64,000 nucleotides of DNA from Lewinellaceae bacterium (GTDB lineage Bacteria; Bacteroidota; Bacteroidia; Chitinophagales; Saprospiraceae): positions 1,054,001 to 1,118,000 of the forward strand of contig JACJYN010000003.1 in assembly GCA_020636095.1 (NCBI GenBank), read 5' to 3'. The notes below the pieces were generated by a model, which searched no databases, was not told the origin of the DNA, and was given only the letters and a program-made list of their open reading frames with translations. This document shows, in pieces, positions 43,187 to 52,339 of this stretch. Position numbers and translations under genes: made by a program. Position 1 is the stretch's first letter. Each line of letters opens with the position of its first letter.

Positions 43187-44590
43187 TCACACCCTCCCCA
43201 CCTTGCTCAGCAACCACTCCTTTTCCGTCAGCGGCTCAGCATTCCGGATAGCTTCCTCCAGGGCCTTCACGGCTTCCTTATCCAGGGGGTTAAGTGCGAG
43301 TAACTTTTGAGTATAGCCAATGATGTTCAAATAATTCTGCTGGTGGTAGCCGATATGGCGCTTGCGGCGCAGGAAGGCCCGCATGCTGCGAAGGTGAGCC
43401 TCCAGCAGGTCGAATTCCTCCAGTTCGTAGTAGGCTTTCAATTGCAGGGTTTTGGCCACCATGTTGTTGATGAGGTCGCGGTAGTCGGCGCGTTGCAGAT
43501 GGGCCAGCACCTGGCCGTATTGCCGGCGGGCGAAGGCCAGGCGGGCGGCGTTGAGGCTGAAGGCGGCCTCTTCTTGTCCGGCTTCCAGGTAGGGGCGGTA
43601 GTGGTGGAGGAAACGCTCTGCCCAGTCGAATTCCTGCAGGCGCAGGGCAATGCCGATGGCATTGTTGTAGGTGAAGCGGGAGAGAGCGCCGTTTTCCATC
43701 AGCACCTCTGTCTCCAGTCCCTTTTTGTAGAGTTCCAGGGCTTCGCGCAGGTAGCCGTCCACCGTTTGGTTGATTTTACGGATGCAAAAGTTGATGGCCA
43801 GCAGGAAGAGGTCGCGCAGCTCGGCCTGCGGGAATAAGCCGATAGATTGGAAAAGCCGGTTTTGGAAGGAAGCGAAATACGAATCTTCCTCCGGGAAGCG
43901 CAGCATGCGGTAGCAGTGGTAGTAAACAGCTACAGACGGAACAACCAAGTAAGGCGGCTGAGCAGCCAGTTCCAGCAATGCCTCCTCTAAAGCGATGCGG
44001 TAGCTGGCCTTGTAAACCGCCTCGTGGGCCAGCAGGAAGCAGCCTTGCCGCAGCTTCATGCTGAGAAAGGCGCAGGTGAGTTGGTCTTCCAGTTCCTGCA
44101 GGTTGTGTTCCCGGGTGCGGCCCAGGGTGGATTCCTCCTGGTAGCGCTCCTGTTCCAGCCAGTAGCGGGCGAGGTGGTATTCGGGCGGGCGTTGGGTTTC
44201 CTCCTTATGTTGTTTGTGCAGTTTTCGGTAGGCCTTCTGGAAATGGCCGTCCAGCCCCCGTTTGCGGTAGGCGGCGAGGAGCAGGTGTTGTTGGAGCCAG
44301 GGCGCCTGTTCGGCTTCCCGTTGTTGGAGGAAATCCTCCAGGCAGCGGTAGAGGTAGCTGAGCACCAGACGCAGTTGCTGGTCGTCGTATGGCTGCCCGG
44401 AGTGCAGGGCCTGCCAGGCCTGTTCCCGGCTGAGAGGTAGGCCTTCCGGGGCGGCGGCCACCAGTTGTTCGAAGAGCAGAGGGAGGTCCTCCCGCTGGTT
44501 GTGATAGGGCGAGGTAAGCCACTTGCGGGCTTCGCGGATATCTTGTTTGGTGAAGGTGCGAAGGAGTTGGTAGGCGAGGGTGTTCTGCAT
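43187..44590 (-). CDS. helical-repeat (TPR-like) protein of unknown function
   Basis: 467 residues, almost all predicted helix, with repeated pairs such as LRLQEFDWAERFLHHYRPYL and KAYYELEEFDLLEAHLRSM that look like degenerate TPRs. No signal peptide or membrane segment, so probably cytoplasmic and protein-binding. High Leu, Gln and Glu content. I do not recognise a named family. A possible operon with araC-P450 is weakened by the intervening repeat. Confidence 0.75.
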   Translation of the reverse strand: MQNTLAYQLLRTFTKQDIREARKWLTSPYHNQREDLPLLFEQLVAAAPEGLPLSREQAWQALHSGQPYDDQQLRLVLSYLYRCLEDFLQQREAEQAPWLQQHLLLAAYRKRGLDGHFQKAYRKLHKQHKEETQRPPEYHLARYWLEQERYQEESTLGRTREHNLQELEDQLTCAFLSMKLRQGCFLLAHEAVYKASYRIALEEALLELAAQPPYLVVPSVAVYYHCYRMLRFPEEDSYFASFQNRLFQSIGLFPQAELRDLFLLAINFCIRKINQTVDGYLREALELYKKGLETEVLMENGALSRFTYNNAIGIALRLQEFDWAERFLHHYRPYLEAGQEEAAFSLNAARLAFARRQYGQVLAHLQRADYRDLINNMVAKTLQLKAYYELEEFDLLEAHLRSMRAFLRRKRHIGYHQQNYLNIIGYTQKLLALNPLDKEAVKALEEAIRNAEPLTEKEWLLSKVGRV

Positions 44591-44978
44591 GGGAGTAAAG
44601 GGTATTTGGGAGCAGTGTATCGGTGTATCGGTATTCTTTGTTTGAAATTAGTTATATTCTACAATTTGGAAACATAAATATCTTATTAAATGGCGTTTTG
44701 CAAAGCTGCCATACAATTTTTTTTCTACAATCTGCAAAAAATGTGTTTGCTATTCCGGGCGCAAAGGTGAATTTTTGTAACGTACAAAGGTGACGCCTTC
44801 CCCTTGGGGCAGCCTAAGAAAAAAAGGTGTCGCCTTCACAGGTTTTCCCTTTTCAAAAACCTCAAAAGCCAGCTCAAATAAATCCCGGAACCCGCCGCTC
44901 ATACGCCGGCAACTACTGTTTTTCCACGTCAGGCGCCAACCTGCGGGAAACCAGTGGCAAAACAAAAAACAGAATCTC
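44591..44978. other. 388-bp divergent intergenic region with short direct repeats
   Basis: AT-rich. TTCTACAATTTGGAAA (44657-44672) recurs as TTCTACAATCTGCAAA (44723-44738). AAGGTGACGCCTT (about 44787) recurs as AAGGTGTCGCCTT (about 44825). These may be regulator sites for the divergent genes; nothing else is seen. Confidence 0.4.
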
Positions 44979-47195
44979 ATGAAGGTATTTTACGCTGCAC
45001 TATTTCTCATTTTACTGCACGGCATCGCCCATACCCAGTGCGCGGGTTTTACTTTGACGGTTAGCGATCTGCAGCCGCCCTCCTGCCCCAATTCCAGCGA
45101 TGGGGCGATTACGCTGAGCGTTGATGGCGCTCAGGGAGTGGTGAACTACGCCTGGAGCGAAGCCGGGCTGAGCAGCCCCACGATAGACGGGCTGGCGCCG
45201 GGAACCTATTCGGTGACGGCGACGGATGAGGGGGGGTGCCAGGCGGTGGAGATGGTGGTGCTGGAGGCGGTGTTGGTGGCGGATGCCGGCCTTGACATCA
45301 CTGCCTACTGTGGGCAGGATACGGTACGCCTGGGCAGTTATCAGGAGTATGAAGTGGAAATTGTGGAAAACATGTTTCCCATCAGGATATGGAATGCAGC
45401 CGGACAAGATGTGCCTTATCAATTGGTTCCGGGGAAGGTAGGAGTAGGGGGCGCGCCTTCACAACCCACATGGGATACCGGATTTGATGGGGTGACACTC
45501 GTTTGGGAACCAGTCCAGGGGCTACCTGGAGAAGTTGTCTGTATTCCATTGACAGGATACAACTTCACAGATATTGGCAATTTGCGTTTCGAGATGTCTT
45601 TTGACCACCCCTCACTTATTTATGAGGGATCTGCCAGCTACAATCTGGCCAATCTGGGGCCAGGGCAATTTGCTCAGTTAAGCATCGATCATGCCTTGGT
45701 TGATTGGGGGCACCCCTTTTCTGCAGGAGATACTCTACAGGATGGGGATACCTTGTTTACCATTTGCCTCCTTATCAATGAAGGGGAAACAGGTTCCTCC
45801 ACCGGGCCAAATATCACCTACCAATGGACAGGGCCAAATGGTTTTAGCTCCGACGAATTATATCCACTGGCTGCAGAACCAGGCGCCTACACCCTGCGCG
45901 TAACCGACACCAGCCAGCCCGATTGCTGGGCGGAAGATGAAGTGGAGGTCCTGTTTGTTCCCGACAGCTTAGGCGTAGTGCTCAGAGATACCCTCACCCC
46001 CTGTCTCGGCCAGACGGTAGTGCTCGAGCCGGAGATTTCGGGAGGCGCAAGTCCCCATTCTTACCTGTGGAGTACAGGAGACACCACTCAGTCTATTACC
46101 GTATCCTCTTCCGACACCCCGGCGGATTATGCGCTAACCATCACCTCCGCCGATGGCTGCACCGGGCTGGCCTCGGCAAGAGTGGAAGCGGAAAATACAA
46201 ACCCACCGGTGGTTACGGCCCCCGACCGATCTTTCTGCCCGGACCAGCCTGTTTCTTTGACGGCTGCGGCTACCGGCGGGACGATGCCCTATACGTTTAT
46301 TTGGAATGATGGATTTACAACAACCAGTAACAATCGCATTGTCACGCCGACGGCCTCGACTACTTACTGGGTGAATGTTGTGGACGCTAATGGTTGCAGA
46401 AACAACACGGCGCCAGACACTGCCTATTTAATTCAACAACCTGAATCCCAGGTGGACCTCGGCCCCGACCCCTATCTTTGTACTCCCGAGCAGGTAACGC
46501 TCTTCCCTATGGTTACCGGCCCACAAGCCGTGGCCTACGAGTGGAGTGACGGGCAGGCTGGTCAAATTGCAATCGTGCAGCCTGCTCAAACCTCCGCCTA
46601 CTACCTCACCATCACCAATTCCTCCGGCTGCTTTGCCATTGACACCATCGTGATCCACATCGGGCTCCAGGACCTCGATATTACTGCTCCGATCTGCGAC
46701 GACAACGGCACCCCCGCCAACCCCGATGACGACACCTTCACCTTCCAGGCTACCATCGACGGCAACCCCGGCGGCGGCTGGTTCAGCAACTTTGGGGTGA
46801 CGGGCAGCTACGGCCAAACCGCCATCTTCGGGCCCTTATCCATCTCCGACGGTGAGGCCACCCTCACGGTAGTGGATGGTATCGATCCGTCCTGTAACAC
46901 CAGTACGGTGGTACAGCCGCCCGCGCCCTGTTCGATACCCATATCCTGCAACATCACGGCCGAAGTCACCAATTTTTTCTGTTCCGATAATGGTACGCCC
47001 GGCAACCCGGCGGATGATTCCCTGCACGCTTTCGTGGCAGTGGAGGGCGGCCCGGGCAGTGGCTGGAACAGCAACCACCCCAATGGCTCGGGCGCTTACA
47101 ACTCGGTGGCAGAACTGGTTTTTGCCGTCGCCGACGGCGTAGCCAGCCTGAACGTTTTTGACCAGACGACCCTGCCTGTGATACTACCCTGGTGA
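44979..47195 (+). CDS. giant T9SS surface protein, N-terminal part (frameshifted)
   Basis: 738 residues from the ATG at 44979 with signal peptide (MKVFYAALFLILLHGIAHT). An SprB-like repeat (PPSCPNSSDGAITLSVDGAQ) is followed by a PKD/Ig-like module interrupted by a cohesin-like insert of about 150 residues (bases 45340-45790, GEVVCIPLTGYNFTDIGNL). More Ig-like modules follow, including two with NGTPANPDDDTF/NGTPGNPADDSL and GGPGSGW. The frame ends at 47195 in VILPW, but one missing base near 47165 would restore the reading DDPACDTTLVINP into the next ORF. This is almost certainly the first half of one gene ending at 50401, broken by mutation or assembly error. Confidence 0.85.
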   Translation: MKVFYAALFLILLHGIAHTQCAGFTLTVSDLQPPSCPNSSDGAITLSVDGAQGVVNYAWSEAGLSSPTIDGLAPGTYSVTATDEGGCQAVEMVVLEAVLVADAGLDITAYCGQDTVRLGSYQEYEVEIVENMFPIRIWNAAGQDVPYQLVPGKVGVGGAPSQPTWDTGFDGVTLVWEPVQGLPGEVVCIPLTGYNFTDIGNLRFEMSFDHPSLIYEGSASYNLANLGPGQFAQLSIDHALVDWGHPFSAGDTLQDGDTLFTICLLINEGETGSSTGPNITYQWTGPNGFSSDELYPLAAEPGAYTLRVTDTSQPDCWAEDEVEVLFVPDSLGVVLRDTLTPCLGQTVVLEPEISGGASPHSYLWSTGDTTQSITVSSSDTPADYALTITSADGCTGLASARVEAENTNPPVVTAPDRSFCPDQPVSLTAAATGGTMPYTFIWNDGFTTTSNNRIVTPTASTTYWVNVVDANGCRNNTAPDTAYLIQQPESQVDLGPDPYLCTPEQVTLFPMVTGPQAVAYEWSDGQAGQIAIVQPAQTSAYYLTITNSSGCFAIDTIVIHIGLQDLDITAPICDDNGTPANPDDDTFTFQATIDGNPGGGWFSNFGVTGSYGQTAIFGPLSISDGEATLTVVDGIDPSCNTSTVVQPPAPCSIPISCNITAEVTNFFCSDNGTPGNPADDSLHAFVAVEGGPGSGWNSNHPNGSGAYNSVAELVFAVADGVASLNVFDQTTLPVILPW

Positions 47196-50100
47196 TCAAC
47201 CCTCGCAGACTTCTGCGGTACTTCCCCTGCAACCTGGAGGAAGTAGTACAGGAAATCGTTTGCAATGACAACGGCACCCCCGCCGATACCACCGATGATA
47301 GTTTTACCCTGGAGATTCTGGTTACAGGCGGCCCTGGCTCCGGTTGGGTGGAAGACAGTTCGGGCCTGAGCGGGGATTACGGTGTGCCCTTCACCTTCGG
47401 CCCCTACCCGGCAGACCACGGGCACGTAGGGCTGATCTTTGTGGATGCCGACGATCCATCCTGTTTCGATATTTTTGATTTGTACACCCCGGTACCCTGC
47501 ATCATTGATTGTCAGCAGAATCCGATCCTGCTCAACTTCGATGTCGTTTTCCCTACCTGCTTCGGGGCTGCGGATGGAGAGGCCATTGCGATAGTGGAAG
47601 GCGGCGCCGACGGTTATACCTACCAATGGTCGAATGGCGTAACGACGGCTGCCAACACCAATCTGCCTGGCGGCGCTTACAACCTGACCGTAACTGATGT
47701 GTTAGGGTGTCAGGCCATCGGCGGGGCCACTATTGCAGAGCCGCCGCTGCTTGCGCTGGATCTACAGGTGACACCGGTTTCCTGCTGGGGAGGAAGCGAT
47801 GGCGCTATCATCCTGTTCATCACCGGAGGCACTCAACCTTATACCTATTTCTGGACGGGCCCCAATGGTTTTTTCTCTACTGAGTTTTCGTTAACGAATA
47901 TCCCGGAAGGGCTGTATACCGTCACCGTAACGGATGCCAATGGGTGTAGCATTACCGAAACCATAGAAGTGTTGGTGGCCGATCCCATCGACCTGGCTTT
48001 CGAGATCATCCAACAGCCTACCTGCCCTACTTCCAACGATGGTATACTGATGGCGGATGCTACCGGAGGCGAGGGGCCTTATGAATACCTTTGGGCTACC
48101 GGGTTCATCGGGCCAACTCACACCGGTTTGGGCCCAGGAATATACTCCGTCACCGTAGTGGATGTCAATGGATGTACCGGAACGGGGGCGATCGAACTGG
48201 AAGCGTTGCTGATAGCCGATGCCGGCCCCGGCCAGGCCATTACCTGTAATGATACGGATGTCGTTTTGGATGGCAGTTCCAGTACTGTCGGCCCGAATAT
48301 TCTGTACGAATGGACCGGGCCGGGTGGTTTCATCTCTGATCAGCTGACGGTTACCGTTTCGGAAGAGGGAACCTACCTGCTTCAGGTGACGGACTCGAGC
48401 CAGCCCGGCTGTACAGCGGAAGATATTGTGGAGGTATTGCTGGATACCGTGCCGGCGGACGCCCGGATTGATGTTAATTATGTCAGTTGTGATTCGATCA
48501 TTCTCAGCCACCCTGCCTTCACCAACCAAACCTGGGTTTGGACAACCCCGGATGGCGGCACTTCCACCGCTCAGGAATTGGGCGTGACGGAAAACGGCCA
48601 ATACTCATTGGTAGCCACCAATTTGGGCAACGGCTGTTCGGCTGCCGATTCTGTACTGATCAACCTCGACCCCAGTATTTGCGCCACCCTCAAAGGCCGC
48701 CTGGTTCGGGACACCCTGCCGGATTGTTCCCCCGGCCTCAATGAGCCCGGCCTCAGCAACTGGCTGATGGTAATACAAGGCGGCGGCCGGGTGTACTATG
48801 CCGTCACGCAGGCCGGCGGATATTACGAGCAAAGTTTGCCGGTCGGCGACTATCTGGTGTATCCGCTCCTGCCCAACCTGCTTTGGATTCCCTGCCAGAA
48901 CAACTACCTCGTCAGCCTCCAGGCGCCGGGAGAGATGGCGGTATTGGACATTCCGGTGGTGGAAGCTCAACCCTGTCCGGAACTTTCCGTGAACTTCAGC
49001 ATGCCCTTATTGCGGCGGTGCTGGGCGCGCTCCCTTTTTATCAATTACTGCAACGACGGAACGGCGCCCGCGGAGGATGCCACGGTGGTGGTTACGCTGG
49101 ACGACTTTTTCACCTTCCAGTCCGCCACCGCTCCTCTGCTCAGCCAGGATGGCAACCAGTACACCTTTGGTATTGGCGATGTAGCCGTCAATCAATGCGG
49201 TTCCTTTATCGTCTATGTAGAAGTGAGCTGTGACGCCATGGTTGGGCAGTCTCTCTGCGCGGAGGCTAAAATCTTTCCCAATGCTCCCTGCTTCCCGCCT
49301 TCTCCTAACTGGTCGGGCGCCAGCCTGCAGGTGAGTGGCGCCTGTGAAGATGGAGAAGTGCAATTCAGGGTAGAAAATGTCGGCGCCGGCGACATGTCGG
49401 AACCGCAGCCCTGCATCGTCATCGAAGACGGGGTGATGCTGCTCACCGCTCCGGAGAACCTGTTGCTCAATAGCGGCGAGAGCTTTACCTATACCTTCCC
49501 CGCCAACGGCGCCACCTATCGAATCGAAGTGGAACAAGAGCCCTTCCACCCCGGGTTCAGTATGCCGGTGGCTATCCTGGAGGGCTGTGGTGAGAATGAG
49601 CAGGGCACGTTTAGCACCGGCTTCGTCAACCAACTGGGGCTGGACGACATCGATCCTTTTATCGACATCGAATGCCGTGAAGTGGTAGGTTCCTACGACC
49701 CCAACGACAAACACGGCTTCCCCCGTGGCTACGGAGACGAGCACTACATCTATCCTGGCGCCGACATCGAATATTTGGTGCAGTTCCAGAACACCGGCAA
49801 CGACACCGCTTTCCTGGTCGTCATCCGCGACACGCTCTCGGCGTTTCTGGACATTACCAGCGTGCACCCCGGCGCCGCCAGCCACGCTTATACCTGGGAC
49901 ATCGACAGCAACAACATCCTGGTGTTCACTTTCGACGATATCCTGCTGCCCGACAGCAGCACCAACCTGGCCGGCAGCCAGGGCTTCATCGAATTCAAGA
50001 TAGCCCAGAAGGAGAACCTGCCCTTGGGTACGGTGATTGAGAACAAAGCCGCCATCTACTTCGACATCAACGAGCCGATTATTACCAATACAGCTTTTCA

Positions 50101-50401
50101 CACCCTGGGCTATGACTTCATCAAGCTCGTCAGTTTCACGCCGGAGGCCAACATCCCGGAGCTGAACATCAGCGTGGCGCCGAACCCTATGGGCGAGTGG
50201 GCGCTGCTTCAGTTGGCCGGCTGGCCAGGTGGGGAAGGCCTTTTCGAGCTGTTCGGCCTGCAGGGGCGGCGTTTGCGGGAACAGCGCTTCACCGGCTCGG
50301 CTTTCCGCTTGGAGCGGCACGGTTTGCCGGCGGGCTTGTATACCTTCCGGATCGTGGATGAGCAGGGTAGATGGGGGAGTGGCAGATTGATGATCAGATA
50401 A
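47192..50401 (+). CDS. giant T9SS surface protein, C-terminal part (frameshifted)
   Basis: Continues the preceding reading frame; the apparent GTG start at 47192 is artificial, since coding resumes from about 47166. Modules: an Ig-like module with NGTPADTTDDSFTLE, three SprB-type repeats (PTCFGAADGEAIAIVEGG, VSCWGGSDGAIILFITGG, PTCPTSNDGILMADATGG), a PKD-like module, then Cys-rich and DUF11-like modules, a DUF7619-type segment (SYDPNDKHGFPRGYG ... NKAAIYFDINEPIITN), and a T9SS sorting domain at the end (SVAPNPMGEWALLQLAG ... GLYTFRIVDEQGRW). SprB repeats are known from gliding adhesins, so a surface adhesin role is plausible. Combined length with the first part would be about 1807 residues. 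Confidence 0.87.
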   Translation: MINPRRLLRYFPCNLEEVVQEIVCNDNGTPADTTDDSFTLEILVTGGPGSGWVEDSSGLSGDYGVPFTFGPYPADHGHVGLIFVDADDPSCFDIFDLYTPVPCIIDCQQNPILLNFDVVFPTCFGAADGEAIAIVEGGADGYTYQWSNGVTTAANTNLPGGAYNLTVTDVLGCQAIGGATIAEPPLLALDLQVTPVSCWGGSDGAIILFITGGTQPYTYFWTGPNGFFSTEFSLTNIPEGLYTVTVTDANGCSITETIEVLVADPIDLAFEIIQQPTCPTSNDGILMADATGGEGPYEYLWATGFIGPTHTGLGPGIYSVTVVDVNGCTGTGAIELEALLIADAGPGQAITCNDTDVVLDGSSSTVGPNILYEWTGPGGFISDQLTVTVSEEGTYLLQVTDSSQPGCTAEDIVEVLLDTVPADARIDVNYVSCDSIILSHPAFTNQTWVWTTPDGGTSTAQELGVTENGQYSLVATNLGNGCSAADSVLINLDPSICATLKGRLVRDTLPDCSPGLNEPGLSNWLMVIQGGGRVYYAVTQAGGYYEQSLPVGDYLVYPLLPNLLWIPCQNNYLVSLQAPGEMAVLDIPVVEAQPCPELSVNFSMPLLRRCWARSLFINYCNDGTAPAEDATVVVTLDDFFTFQSATAPLLSQDGNQYTFGIGDVAVNQCGSFIVYVEVSCDAMVGQSLCAEAKIFPNAPCFPPSPNWSGASLQVSGACEDGEVQFRVENVGAGDMSEPQPCIVIEDGVMLLTAPENLLLNSGESFTYTFPANGATYRIEVEQEPFHPGFSMPVAILEGCGENEQGTFSTGFVNQLGLDDIDPFIDIECREVVGSYDPNDKHGFPRGYGDEHYIYPGADIEYLVQFQNTGNDTAFLVVIRDTLSAFLDITSVHPGAASHAYTWDIDSNNILVFTFDDILLPDSSTNLAGSQGFIEFKIAQKENLPLGTVIENKAAIYFDINEPIITNTAFHTLGYDFIKLVSFTPEANIPELNISVAPNPMGEWALLQLAGWPGGEGLFELFGLQGRRLREQRFTGSAFRLERHGLPAGLYTFRIVDEQGRWGSGRLMIR

Positions 50402-50442
50402 GAGACAGGTACAGGGTACATCCTGTCTTAGAATCGTGGTAA

Positions 50443-50541
50443 CTATTTAGGTATTTCGGTTTTATGGTGTCCTGGTATTGCGGCCGGAGGCACACAGAGG
50501 CTCTGCAACTGCCTGGCCACAAAACTATAATACCTAAATAG
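50443..50541. repeat. palindromic intergenic element with CTATTTAGGTATT ends
   Basis: CTATTTAGGTATT (50443-50455) and AATACCTAAATAG (50529-50541) are perfect inverses; inner arms pair partly (GGTTTTATGG with CCACAAAAC). A direct GAATCGTG flanks both sides (50431, 50546). It lies in the 460-bp gap after the third surface protein, next to a family B element. Confidence 0.65.
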
Positions 50542-50579
50542 GTACGAATCGTGTGAGAATGCCGGGGCGCCGGTAGGCC

Positions 50580-50741
50580 AGTGCTCTGTAACATAAGTTT
50601 GATCGAAGAATTTCGAGTCTATTTTTTTTGGCATCAAGGCGCGACGACCGCCCATAGCTGAAGCTACGGAAAGAAGGAGTAACGAAGAGGCCGGGAAAAA
50701 GAGGCCGAAATTGTCGATAGGAATTTATGTTACAGAGCACT
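50580..50741. repeat. palindromic intergenic element, family B, copy c
   Basis: AGTGCTCTGTAACATAA (50580-50596) is the exact inverse of 50725-50741. The core AAGGCGCGACGACCG with the hairpin TAGCTGAAGCTA and AAGAAGGAGTAACGAAG lies at about 50636-50689, in the same orientation as copy a. The remaining 120 bases before gnd hold nothing recognisable. Confidence 0.8.
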
Positions 50742-50861
50742 AACTTTGCTTCCAGGCAAAATAGTAAGAAAGGGTTGCCTGGGGAGCAGGGGCTGGTGGC
50801 GCCTTGGCTTTTTATATTAAAAAGTTCTGCAAAATCAAATTTCGCCAGCCGGCCCAGCCCC

Positions 50862-52268
50862 TCACCACTCCGTATGAAACACCCCCTCCTTATCCACCCG
50901 CTCATACGTATGCGAGCCGAAGTAGTCCCGTTGAGCTTGCACCAAATTGAGCGGCAGGCGTTCGCTGCGATAAGCGTCGAAGTAGGCGAGGGCAGAGCTC
51001 AGCGCCATGGTGGGCACGCCAAAGTCGATAGCCGTTTTCAGGATGGCCCGGGCGGCGTGCTGGCTGTGGAGCAGCGACTCGTGGAAAGCCGGTGAGAGCA
51101 GCAGGCTGCGTAAGGCCGGCTGTTCCTGATAAGCCTGGTGCATGTCCTCCAGCAGTTCAGCGCGGATAATGCAGCCACCGCGCCAGATCTTGGCCACGGT
51201 TTTCAGGTCCAATCCATAACCGTATTCCTCGGAGGCCTCCGCCAGCAGGTGCATGCCCTGAGCGTAGGTGATGATGAAGGCAAAATGCAGCGCTTCGCCC
51301 ACCTGGATAATGACCTGTTCTTTATTTACTGCCGGGGTGTCTTCAATTGACCGGGTATAGTGAGGAGCGGCCTGTTTTCGTTCCATTTTGAGGGCGGAAA
51401 GGCCCCGCATGGTTACGGCGGCGTCGATGGTGGGGATGCCGATGCCCAGGTCCATGGCGTTCTGGGACGTCCATTTGCCGGTGCCTTTCTGTTTGGCTTT
51501 ATCCAGAATCTTGTCGACCAGCCAGCCGTCGCCTTTATCGTCGCGCTCCGTGAAAATATCGGCGGTGATCTCGATGAGGAAGGATTCCAGTGCGCCTTCG
51601 TTCCATTGGCTAAATACCTCGTGCAGTTCCTGGTTGCTCAATCCGCCAATATTTTTCAGGATATCGTAGGCTTCGGCGATCAGTTGCATCAGGCCGTACT
51701 CGATCCCATTGTGCACCATTTTGGTATAATGGCCGGCAGAGGTGTTGCCCAGGTAGGCCACACAAGGGGCGCCATTCACCTTGGCGGATACCGCTTCCAG
51801 GATGGGCCCTACCAGTTGATAAGATTCGAGGTTGCCACCCGGCATGATGCTCGGCCCCCGGCGGGCGCCTTCCGAGCCACCGGAAACGCCGACGCCCAGA
51901 AATTGCATGCCTTTCATCTTCATATATTCCGTGCGGCGGTTGGTGTCCTCAAAATGGGAGTTGCCGCCGTCGATGATGAGGTCGCCTTTATCGAGATGCG
52001 GGAGCAGGGATTCGATGACGCTGTCGACGGGCTTGCCGGCCGGCACCAGCAGCATGATCTTTCGGGGGCGCCGCAGCATGGCCACAAACTCCGCCGTATT
52101 GGTAGTGCCCTTAACGGGTTTATCGCCGGATTCTTCATCAAGGGCCCGGGCTTTCTCCGGATCCAGGTCCAGTCCGGCGGCAGAAAAGCCGTGGTCGGCT
52201 ACGTTCAATAAAAAGTTGCGGCCCATAACGCCCAGGCCGATCATGCCGAAATCGTAGGTAGAATTCAT
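50862..52268 (-). CDS. gnd: 6-phosphogluconate dehydrogenase, decarboxylating
   Basis: 468 residues, the long (E. coli-like) form. NADP-binding GLGVMGRNFLLNVADHG at the N-terminus, substrate motif GVSGGSEGARRGPSIMPGG near residue 127 and the catalytic-Lys segment GHYTKMVHNGIEYG near 182. C-terminal all-helix domain ends with SHTYERVDKEGVFHTEW. It oxidises 6-phosphogluconate to ribulose-5-phosphate, the third step of the oxidative pentose phosphate pathway. It follows rpiB on the same strand, while zwf and pgl lie on the other side of the shared divergent promoter region, so the whole oxidative branch is together. Confidence 0.97.
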   Translation of the reverse strand: MNSTYDFGMIGLGVMGRNFLLNVADHGFSAAGLDLDPEKARALDEESGDKPVKGTTNTAEFVAMLRRPRKIMLLVPAGKPVDSVIESLLPHLDKGDLIIDGGNSHFEDTNRRTEYMKMKGMQFLGVGVSGGSEGARRGPSIMPGGNLESYQLVGPILEAVSAKVNGAPCVAYLGNTSAGHYTKMVHNGIEYGLMQLIAEAYDILKNIGGLSNQELHEVFSQWNEGALESFLIEITADIFTERDDKGDGWLVDKILDKAKQKGTGKWTSQNAMDLGIGIPTIDAAVTMRGLSALKMERKQAAPHYTRSIEDTPAVNKEQVIIQVGEALHFAFIITYAQGMHLLAEASEEYGYGLDLKTVAKIWRGGCIIRAELLEDMHQAYQEQPALRSLLLSPAFHESLLHSQHAARAILKTAIDFGVPTMALSSALAYFDAYRSERLPLNLVQAQRDYFGSHTYERVDKEGVFHTEW

Positions 52269-52296
52269 TGGGTGTTTTTAGATGTAGATTTTTATA

Positions 52297-52327
52297 GATT
52301 TTCCAGATCTTCAAGATCTGGAAAATC
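52297..52327. repeat. perfect palindrome between rpiB and gnd
   Basis: GATTTTCCAGATCTT (52297-52311) and its exact inverse (52313-52327) surround a single base; TGGAAAATC then repeats directly just to the right (52328-52335). It sits in the 71-base gap between the two genes and could set the relative mRNA levels of gnd. Confidence 0.7.
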
Positions 52328-52339
52328 TGGAAAATCTAT

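Noticed and set aside
49007..50320. Minus-strand ORF of 437 codons inside the third giant gene
   Set aside because: Antisense to the DUF7619/T9SS region, an effect of GC-rich codon usage.
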